This document shows positions 41,298-53,200 of a stretch of 64,000 nt of DNA, one piece after another; the first letter of the stretch is position 1, and each line of letters starts with the position of its first letter. This DNA is from Elmis aenea (taxonomy: Eukaryota; Arthropoda; Insecta; Coleoptera; Elmidae). The stretch is taken from positions 1,178,001 to 1,242,000 of the forward strand of contig OX393579.1 in NCBI GenBank assembly GCA_947652605.1. Reading direction: 5' to 3'. A model generated the notes under the pieces. The model did no database searches, was not told the origin of the DNA, and was given only the letters and a program-made list of their open reading frames with translations. A program made the translations under genes and the position numbers.

Positions 41298-44200
41298 TCA
41301 ATTGTGTGAATTAGAATTACATTCATGTTTTAGATAGTTGTAGAACACGTTGTAATTTTTTTTGTAATCCCTTGGCAAGTATATGTTCAGTTGGTCGGCG
41401 GCCAAATACGCCGCACCCACAGCCATTGTAGTGGTTAGTTTCATTAACGAGAGTTCTTCCACGTTTGCGTGCTGCCTCATCCACGACACGAATCCGGGTT
41501 TTAGTAGGTTCCAGCTCAACCAGACGGATCCGACGCATAGTATGTGCAGTCCCCCGGTCTTGTTTGATAGTTCGGGGGATGCTTTGGGTATAACAGCTGC
41601 CAAGGAGCGTGCTAGATCGGCGCCGGCCTCCTCGAATATTAATTTTGCTAGTTCGTCGCCTTCGTTGGCGAGCATCGACACTTTTTTGCATAGGGCCGAT
41701 ATGAACGCCTTGTCGAAGCGCGTGTAAAAAAATTCTAACAGATCTACTTGCGTTTCTACCTGGAAGTGGTCCCTTACTATACGCCAGATTTTTTCCGTGG
41801 GGTATGGAGGTTTTTCGAATCTGTCTATGTCGTCGAAGCAATACTTTATCGCTCGATGTGCCACTTTCCAAGCTGGAACAATAAAATATTCCTATGAATA
41901 AATATTAACCCGGTTTGATTGACTTTATACAAAAAATACTCCATTAATAGATAATTACTATTTTCTTTGTTCATAATAATTGTAACATCATTTTAAACAT
42001 ACAGTGCGTAATAAACGTGCGTCAATTTTTTCTACAGCCTCAACCACGTGCGCCTTTTGACCTATTTAAGTCGAATAATTCACACACAATCACACTCCGC
42101 ATCACCATAATCAATTATGACGACAAACAACGCCCCTCTGCGACGTCATAACAAACTTACGACGCCACTAATAGAACAATATGAACTTGAACCGATAAAA
42201 TATGCAAATTATCGCTGCGATCTTCCTTTAAAGAGAATCTTTCAAAGTCATTCCAATTGATTCAATGTCACGGCACACGTGGTCGCGTCTGTTTTAAATA
42301 AGGTGGTTGGTTCACTTACCACTTCCTTCGTCTCCCACGAGATAACCCCATCCGCCGCACTGGGTCCGCGTCCCTCCCGGATTAATGAGGAGTGTGTTTG
42401 AACCCGTACCGGCGATGCAGACGATTCCTCCATTGTTGGACGTCGCGGCGACCGATCCTTCGGTGTCGCTTCCGACGGCGTATCGTTCACTAAGAGTTGG
42501 ATATATCTCCAGGAGGCCTCTCACTAATTCCTGATTACTTTCTTCCTGTTCACAGCCACTTAAACTAAGTCCCTATAACAAAATATCGTATTATGAACAT
42601 TTCCTTGCGTTCTGCAATAACTTGAGGCACGTGGAGGAAATGAAAGGTTATCGAGAGATAAGAACGTATGGAGAATACATTTAATCGTAACATATTCGTA
42701 CGGAAGTTACCAATCACGAGCCAAAATAACGGCTCGGGTAATCAAAATGCGAGTTTCGAGTTCTTTATTAAACAACAAAATCTGTTAACGAATTGTAAAA
42801 TTGTAATTTGTTTGTTTAATTTTAAGTAAGGTTGCGTTTATGTAATCCAGCTTTTATGGAATATTTTTTCAACAATTAATTTTCAGGTACTCTAACTTCA
42901 AAAATGTATTTTAAATGATTTAATATACAAAATAGTTTTTCGTACAAACATTACTAAAGCCTCGTTCGTCCTAGCACACTGACAACTTTAATACGTTCAA
43001 CATTTTCACGTCAAAAGTGATATTTTAACAACGGATAATTTCGTTATGTAACTTGGATTTTTTTTGGTAATTATACGGACCAATACGTTAAAATGCGCAT
43101 TTTTTTTTAAACCTTCTATAGCTTGTATTTGCCAGTTGCTATTAATCTTTCGCACCCAAACATAGTTTTAGGATTTTGGTGTGTTCTGTACGAATTATCT
43201 TAATAAGGAAAGAAGTATCTGCTACATAGAACAGGTATTATTTAATCCCAGCACTCGTATAACAGTTAAATTTATTCTACAAGCAATTAACAAGTATATC
43301 TTTGTGATTGTTATACGACTTGATAAATCGTATTTCAATTGTTGTTAAGTGGAACCACTTGATATCGTGGAGTATAATACAATTACGTTTAATAATATTT
43401 GTTCTATAGCCAATTGTTTTAAAATTTGGTTGTTACATAAGTATGGCCTTCAAAAAATTACTCCTACATTTTATTAACAGTTGAATATTTTTTAAAAGAA
43501 GTACTAGGTCACAATCTACGTAGGTCCTTTTTTTATACGGTGTTGTTTTAAATATTTAAGTCACATTGTCAGATCATAAACTACAAGCTTAACCAACCGC
43601 CATACAAGTATAATTCACTGAACATACAGTTTAAGCACACATTAAAACTTCCACTTTTGCACTAGAAATAGAATTTATTTGTTATTAATAACCTGTTCTG
43701 CGATTTAAAAATAGCAGCAAACTTAATATTACTAGAGAAAAGTTTAAAATTAGATAAACTACTTTAAAAACCGGAAACTTGTCAAATTTTAATTTAACTG
43801 AGGCGGCAAATGTCCACTAAAGATGGAACATACTTATCTGGAACGTTTATGTTGTTTATTTCCTCATAAAAACGATATTAATTCATGTTGTAGAGTGTAG
43901 ACATATGTATAATAAAGTAAATGTAGTGTAACTTGACAACTGTAGACAGACGAAACACGTGAATGGCTTGAGACCAGACATATTATATAATAAAAAAGTT
44001 GAAGAACGTTCAATAACTACAGCTAAATATGTTTACCGATTGTTTTTGATTAGTTTTTTAAATATATAACATAGGCGCTTCACAACTGTTCGATATTTTA
44101 AATATTGTATTGGATTTTATTAAAATTTTGCCAAGAAATTACTTAAATATTCTATACATATTATAATGTAAACGCTCACAATTAATATATTTAGTACATA

Positions 44201-47200
44201 AATTTCGCAATTTATAAATACAAATGAACTTATTATCACCACAACATTAAAATTCTTTGGCCTAAACAATTACGCATGACTTAAACGATAAATCTAATTT
44301 CGAGTAAGATATTCAGTGTTAACTTTCTCAAATTACCCTTAAAAAAATCGTATTTGTTAGTATTTCTTTTAGCGAATTAGATTAATGTTACAAATCGCAT
44401 TATTTTCAAACTAATTTGTTTATCGTAGCTCGCTATGCCCGCATATAAACTACAATTTCACTTACAGCATGCCCGTAAACGTTATGATAAATATTTTAGT
44501 AAGTGTTACAAATATTTAAATTACTAGCAGGTACACATAAATTGCCTGGTTTATGGACTACTTGATAGGAAACATACACTGTAAGTTGGTCATTGATCCT
44601 TACCGCAAAATTGACGTACACTGTTGCAAACCAAATACAAGTGCACAAATTTACAGAATCAAATGATCAAGAAATGTAGTTAGAAATACAATAACATATG
44701 AGTTTATTGCTAAAGATTTTCTTCCTTAATTTTAAAGCTCTCTAATCGTTTAATCAAAATGTACATGCTAAATATCTTTTTAAATAACCTTTTAGGTATA
44801 ATATTTTTGGTATAACGTTGTTCAACCTCTATGCCTTCATGGATTTTTTTTAAACAAATATTTTCAAGCAATAATATTTCTATTATTTTTCTACAAAATT
44901 ATCAAGGTTTAACTTGAATTTTAAGAAGACTTTAATAGAAGTAACTTTTATTTTTGTGCAGAATTGTCAAGGTAGTACGTTTATTGGTTTATAATAGTCT
45001 TGACTTTGACGACAATGACATCGCTAGAAATGAGGTACCGTTACTAGACTCTGCATTATGTATGGGTAACTGCAATTCACACCTATTTTTAACTAGAAGA
45101 TTAAGTCCACAAGCAAATTAGTAGATAAATTAACAAATGAAACATTCAGCAATACATTTAACTTAATATAAAAATAATTATTTGTAAATGATTACCAGTT
45201 GATCATCATTTTGAAATAAAAAAACCGAATTGAAAGTTACAAATAGAAGCCATCCTGATAAATTCATTTTAAAAGATTGTAACAGTTTTTATTTTGTGTG
45301 CTGTAGAAATTTTCAAACTTTAGCTACAAATATTGTGTATATCTCTTTTCACAAACGGCTAAGTGATCTCATTTTTTTTCAAATCACTAAATAATCAACT
45401 TGCATCAGATATTAGACTGATAACTCTGTTTAAGTAGCTAATGTATTATAACTCGTCACCTCTCAGCTACATACGCAAATTATTTAATTGACAAACACTA
45501 GAATTACGTCATTTATGAGTACAATCTGCATAAACCAAATTATCCGAAAAACGTGTCACGGTTAATAATTTTAATATTGTTGCCCCACTTTGTAAACAGT
45601 AATAATAATTGAACTTTTAATGTGTTACAATATATTTTTATTAAGTACATCACATTCAGAGGCTATTAATTATGTTGTATTTTGTACATTTCTTCAGAAA
45701 AACAATATTATCTTTGTTATCCCAGAAACGTCAATTGCAGTAATACAAAAATGATAAAGTGGTACATGGATAACCTAGAAATTGCTTGTATCTATTATTT
45801 TTTTATTCATAAGCATGTGTGATTTATATTGTGGCTATATTGTACAAAAAATGTTGTCGTTTAATAATATAACCGAACTGGAGTTGCTTATTGCTTTGCA
45901 AAATGTTTTAAGGTTATTTCGTATTTTTGAGTTATTGCAGCAGCAAAAAATTGTAATGAGTTTGTTTAAACTCTATAATCATAATTATTACTAATTTTGT
46001 GAAACACAAAACCATACATCAACGATTACAATCAATTTTATTAGGCTGCCTTAATAAAATTATACTATACTATGCAACACCTACAAGAAATTCTTTAGTA
46101 ACCATTAGATGACATAAAATTTTGACACACAAAAAAAAAAACTATAAACAAAACATAAATCTTTATAGCTTGGAGAAAGTGGGCGCTGTGTTTGGTAAGG
46201 TATATAACCAACAAATAATTTATTGAAAAGAATATTTTCTATTGCCGAAAGTTTTGTAGTTTTAACCAACAACAAACGTATTTAAAAATGATAGAAATAA
46301 CTTTATTATTCTACAGAATTATACGTGAATGAGGTTGACGATTAGGTATGCTATTTTTAAATTAATTAGCATACCAACGGTAGCAAAGCTAAAGCTAACA
46401 ACATTTAATTAATTTGTAGATAAAGTCATACATTTTGGTGATTTTAATGTTTAGACATTGAGTTGAAAATAAAAATATTAAAGGCTAAATAATAATAGGG
46501 CTAAAAAAAACCTTGGGAGTGAACTTATATAGAAATTACTTTGTGACTTAAAGTTTATCTATATCTAGGTCATAGAGATACTACTTCTATCGATTTTCTA
46601 CCCCAAATTAAATTTTTTATGCTGTGCTACTTTCTGCCTAGAACTTTTTTTGTTATACAAGTTAATTTTGAGGAGTGAGCGAGTATTTAATTGTTTTATG
46701 CCAGCTAATTTTGTTGTTACAATATATTAAAGCTACATTGGCTATATTTAAACTATAGGCGACCTATGCATTGCTTGAATTAACTGTGTAATATAATATT
46801 ATTGTATCATGGTATATCATGCTTCAATAGGTAGTGGGCTACGCTCTGAAAATCACGTACTGCTAATAGACGAGTGTGATAGGTCAAATTCCAAGCAAAA
46901 TATTTGCACGCTGTCTACATTTTTCATTCTTCTAAAATTATGTAAGGATAACACTTTTAAGGATTCCTATTATTTCAAGTGCCAAACGATGGCTCATACA
47001 TTTTGTTTAGATTTGCTTTTAATTTGCGATAATTATTACATACAACATTACTTATATACTTTTTAGATAAATTGTGTGTGAAATTATATCAGTGATTAAT
47101 TTATTAACTTAGATTAATAAAAAATCACTTATGAAGGATCTCTTGCCGGAATGCTAGACTCGTTTCAAGACGAAGGGGTGGGTCTGGAATCTGATCTAGC

Positions 47201-50200
47201 ATTTCGACATGCTTCATAGAAAAAGATTAGTGCTTTTTGATTAACTTTATGTAAATTATTTATTGTTGTTACTTACTAAGGCGGTTAGGGGTACGTCTTC
47301 TGGTATTCCTGCTTGTTGTTTAGCTCTGTTTGTCATGTCCGCTATCCTTCTTCTGCATTCTGTTAATCCGAGTAGGAAATGGTTAGTGCCTGGTCCGTTC
47401 ACTTTTGTTATTATGTGTCCTCCAAAATCGAGCAATACCATCGTAGAATGCGTGGAGCCGCTGTTAAAATAATTGGGACGTATTAATTAATGTTACGCTT
47501 TCGCATATTTACGAAATTACGATTGAAATGCATGCAAATTAATATGTAACTCGCTGTAACTTTAGGGGGTTATCAAAAAAACTGATCTGACAGGCTTAGT
47601 TTCTATGATAACTCAAAAATATCAAACGGTTTTGTTCTAGCCAGGACTTTACTTCTTTAAAACTCTTTTTTTAAACGTATATCACAATACCATAAATTTT
47701 AATTTATAGAAGCTTGAATTTTAAAGTGATGTACTTATGTACTATTACTTCAATAAGTCTTAACCTGGTCTGGCATTTCTGTGAGATATGCTTCGTAGTA
47801 AAAGATAAGTGATTTAAATTTATTTACATTATATTTGTTAATTTTTCCTACCATTTATTCATATATCGTTTAATTCTTAAACAATAATTATTATAAAGTT
47901 GTATTAAAATGTCTGAAGCAGTGCGGGTTTATAGTTTTTAGTTTTATTACTTAATTTTTAAATGCTAATGCGGGTTTTTGCGAGTGTCTATAGAAACAAC
48001 TAACTATAAGATAAAATACTACCATAAATTTTAACAGTAAAGGTACAAGGCTAAGAAATGCTACAGTTTTATCATATTGTTCTTGACTTTAAATGTAAAA
48101 TTAATGACACAAAACTAGTTATCTAATTAGGTTGTTTAAATAGTGCAGTTTAAAATGCAATTATAAAGTCAAACAGGCAAGAGGCATTAAATAACTGCCA
48201 TTAATTGTACCAACAATTTTCTTTAAAAATTTAAAAAAAGGATCAAAGGCTTTAGCAATATAATATGTTGCATCACGGTACCAAAAAAATCCGCATTTAT
48301 AGACCATCCAAGTGACTTCTTCAAAAACAAAACCAGTTCCGCATGTGTGACGACATCCGCGAAACATTCCTACTATTTTTGTGACTAACGGGCAGCGCGT
48401 AAACAATTGATAGTAAAGCAGAAGCGATGCGATAAATAAAAATAACGTTGAACACAAACGCTTTATTCACTAATTTGGATTATTAAAAAGCTTGGAGATA
48501 AAAACAATTTTATTTGTCATCAGTCATCCCAAATATAAGAGAATGGCATTAATATGCGCCGCTGTAATAATAAAGATATGTGAAATATTTGAGATGGTCG
48601 AAATATTAGCAGTCATTTGTATTCATAGGCAAATTTGTGGGTTAATGGAACCGACCTTGGCCATAATTTTCGAGGAAATTTATTAATTTAATTCGTCTGC
48701 AAAGTATATGATTTATAACCTTTAAATACAAAGTTGAAAAAGGTATGATAGAAAAGACCGCTTCTGAGAAGATAAAAAAAAATAATGCAAACATTCTTGG
48801 ATCTTAATATCTTCTTGGTATAAAGCACCCACAAATCAATAGACACAAAAAAAATTATATAACCATTAAAATATTATGAATTCCACTAAAACAGCTCCCA
48901 TGCAAAGCCAATAAAAATATACAAAGTTATACAGATAATTTCAAATATTTTTGGGGTATTTTTACAAACAAAAATTAAACAGGAATTTTGCAAAGAGGCA
49001 AGAAATATTTTAATCTTCAAACATAACCCAACTGCCAATTTCAAATCAGTGTTGCTGTTTTGATACATCCAATCGAATTCAAAGATAAGATAAAGATAAT
49101 TTGTAAATATTGTGGACTTTATTTGTATACCAAACTTAATGGGAGTGTTAATAACGTTGTTTATAATGTTTTGTGAAATAACACAACTAAAATATTATTT
49201 TTTTGCACAGAACATAATCGGTTTTTGCTATTTAGTAATATTGGATCAGAATTTCATCTTAATCATTGTGAATATTTATCAAGAATTGATTGCTCTATAT
49301 AATATTCATTATAGGTTTTTAATGTTTGTTTTTGATAGTAAAACTACGAATTGAACATATAAAACATTTAAATGTTTCATATAAACTTATAAACACATGA
49401 AAATTTTTATTATAATGTAACTACTAAAACTTGTGTTATTATACTGCCATGATTACTACACATCCCTTTTATATATTTTTTTAAGTAGGCTATAGAACTG
49501 TGTATATTATAATCTACGAAATACAATACATATATGAATTTTTTGCATAATTAATTCAAGACTTAAGGCCAACTTTGCAATTTTTCTGTACAATGTTTAC
49601 TATAAATTAACATAACTGTCAGTAAATATAATTGTATAAAATTGTTTTCAAAAATTATAAAACAGATAAGACTTGAGTTCAAAAGATGAACTTGCACTTC
49701 TAATTCATGTTTATTAGTCTTGAACTAGTTGTAATCGACTTTACAGTACTTATCAGCGCAAAAAATTGATCAGACAATAAAAATTAAAAACGCAGATAAA
49801 ATAATAATGTTTCAATTCAAAATTACAATCGGCGTTTGAATTGATTTATCGCAAGACGAAACATTTTAGCTTGTACTTGTTGTTCCAGACGTTTTTGATT
49901 TTTTAACAAAAGTACAAAGTTTTTGATTGATACTTGGCATAAGGGAATGTTTCAGCCTTCAGTTGTTTTGATGTTTAAACAAAATACTACACTTTTTAAG
50001 TGATAAACTTTCATCAGTCAAAACATTTTAGCATTTACTGGATTGTTAAATATTTGTTGATGTTATTTTAATTAATTTTTATGCTTTTCTTATACCAATC
50101 TTATAATATTGAATTGATGTCCATAGACATTCATATATTAGTTAATTTTATAAATGATTGGAAACTTTATGTCCTTTAGTGCATAAAATTTTTATAGGCT

Positions 50201-53200
50201 AACTCCTTCTTTTTGATTTAACAATAATTATTTTTATTATTGAAGCAACAAAACAAACCGAATTATTTTTGTTAGGTCTGTGATGCAGGAAAGCTTTATT
50301 TGGAAGGTTCACCTACATTCTAAAAATGTTCTTGTCGAGTACAGTTTTAATACCACTGGCACATAGAAACCGTCTATGGAAATATGTAGTGGGTTGTATG
50401 AAAAATCCTTGTAAATACTATTAAAAGCTAGACTAACTACCGCACTGCATATTTAGATATTTTTAAACGGGTGTTAGGAACCGGAAATACAAACATAAAT
50501 TAAAATGCAAGGGTTCAATAATTTTGTTTGTACACTAGTGTTTTGGGTGGCCATGTTAGAAAAAATTTTAGTTATTGTGTACATCTATACAGCATTAAAT
50601 TTTAATTTTACTTCCGGTTAAGCAAATATGAGTGTTCTGTGATTTCGTGTTGCAAAAAAGTACCGCTTCAATTTTTTTTGAATGTCGTCTGCATACAGGG
50701 TGTCCCAGTTAACTTGAACAGCATGGGGATCTCGTAAACGGTAAGAGATACAGAGTTGGTTAAATGGGTCAAAATGATCTATGATTTAAGAGCAACTATT
50801 CTATGAAAAAAAAACTTGAAAAAAATTTACAGTTTTTGGGCTATTCGTAAAAAACAAAAAAATGACGTTTTCGATTTTTGCTTATAACTTGCTTATTTAA
50901 AATCATACCCAAAATATTTTTCGACATTATTAGGACACTTTTTTGCGTAGAATTGAAATTAGTTAATAAATTTTACCTATCTTCATTTGTTTTTGTTATT
51001 TTAACATCAACTTTCTTATTTTAAATACGGGTCGTAGTTGGCTATGACACCATTAAAAAGAGATTTTTTTTCTCGTTTCATTGATGTATGGGTTGTTAGG
51101 TTTATTTTTAAAAATAAGCAAGTTATAGCAATATTATTGTATTTGTTAAGTTTAATCAAAGTGGCCATTGGAAAACAAAACAAAACATCACGTAAATAAA
51201 CTAGCTGTACTTAATTAAACACAAATAAACCTAAATAATTTAAGATATTTTTCAAATTACATAATAATTTATGTTTTTCCAATTACTATTACTATTGAAT
51301 CTAAATTATAACATGCGTTCAAAGTGCAGCCCACTCTCCATGAGCAATGCAAATTTGAGATCTGCACTTTGTAGATAACAATTATTTCTTATGCATATTA
51401 CTTTCTGCTTGATAAAATGTTCTTAAAACAGCTAATCATAAAAAGACAGCTGAACACAATTACAAAATTAAGATTGGATAGTTTAACAAAAGTTTATCAA
51501 ATAAAAAGAAATATCGTTAGAAAAACATTATTACCTACAATGTGCAGATCTCAAATTTGTATTGCACATGGAGAGTGAGCTACACTTTGAACGCATGTTA
51601 TAATTTAGATTCAATAGTGACAGTAATTGGAAAAACATAAATTATTATGTAATTTGAAAAATTCTTAAATTATTTAGGTTTATTTGTGTTTAATTAAGTT
51701 CAGCTAGTTTATTTATGTGATGTTTTGTTTTGTTTTCCAATGGCGGCTTTGATTAAACTTAACAAATACAATAATATTGCTATAACTTGCTTATTTTTAA
51801 AAATAAACCTAACAACCCATACATCAATGAAACGAGAAAAAAAATCTCTTTTTAATGGTGTCATAGCCAACTACGACCCGTATTTAAAATAAGAAAGTTG
51901 ATGTTAAAATAACAAAAACAAATGAAGATAGGTAAAATTTATTAACTAATTTCAATTCTACGCAAAAAAGTGTCCTAATAATGTCGAAAAATATTTTGGG
52001 TATGATTTTAAATAAGCAAGTTATAAGCAAAAATCGAAACGTCATTTTTTTGTTTTTTACGAATAGCCCAAAAACTGTAAATTTTTTTCAAGTTTTTTTT
52101 TCATAGAATAGTTGCTCTTGAATCATAGATCATTTTGACCCATTTAGCCAACTCTGTATCTCTTACCGTTTACGAGATCCCCATGCTGTTCAAGTTAACT
52201 GGGACACCCTGTATAGTCAATTCATTAAATTACAATGAACTCGAACTACTTACATACTTAACTAATTAGCAATGATCACCTTGAAGTGATCAACTGGATT
52301 TCGTTTGTCGCCTAAAACTCGCCACATTGTTAAAACTAGACACCGGATTCAATTACAATTGAAGACCTTGGTGCAAGAAGGGGATATGTGCAAAAAAGTA
52401 AAAAAATAAGACTTGTACAGAAATGGATTTTAAAATTTGCGCTTTTCATATGGTGCAAATGTGGGATAAGTAGGGCTTAGAAAAATAATTTCTATAAGCC
52501 CTACTTATCCCACATTTGCACCATATGAAAAGCGCATATTTTAAAACCCATTTCTGTACAAGTTTTTTTTTTTACATTTTTGCACATATCCCCTTCTTGC
52601 ACCAAGGTCTTCAATTAACAACATGAAATATCAAGTTACCGCACCTTCAACAATCACGTTAAGTTTTTTGATTCGTCGATCGACAATATTTGTTCAAACT
52701 TTAAAGTTGTGTTATGGTGCCTATCCACGTGAGAGTAAACTACTCTCGATAGCAGCGTCGCCAAGGATACAGCCCCTGAGAGTAACTCGCGATTGGCTGT
52801 ATCCTTGGCGACGCTGCTATCGAGAGTTGTTTACTCTCAGGTGGACAGGCACCATTACAATTTCTGAAAAGGTTTTTACATCAAATACAAATTTTATTGA
52901 AGCAAAAAAGGTACGCCACATGGTTCTTTCACGGTCATCCAAGACAACCGTGATTTAAAACTTCCTGCTTCCTTACACATTTCGAATTTGGCATGTTGAT
53001 TACGTTGTCAAGTGTTTCTATGACAAATTACATGCAAAAAACCTGTCTGTACACCTCGTAAAATGCAAACAGATACTGGGGAGCTAACATTTAAAATTAT
53101 TTAATATTGCCATTCCAAAATCATTGTATAGTATAATTTAGCAATTATCTTCATCAATAAATATCGAATCTGATTAGATATCCGTTGTTGATATACTATA

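Noticed and set aside
41323..41871. 182-codon alternative minus-strand frame
   Set aside because: Off-frame shadow of NAGK exon 4; the correct frame carries the NAGK motifs and joins exon 3 in phase.
52623..52958. 111-codon plus-strand open frame
   Set aside because: It runs through the 140-bp palindrome and opens just outside the 260-bp one; the frame is a by-product of inverted repeats and has no protein motif.
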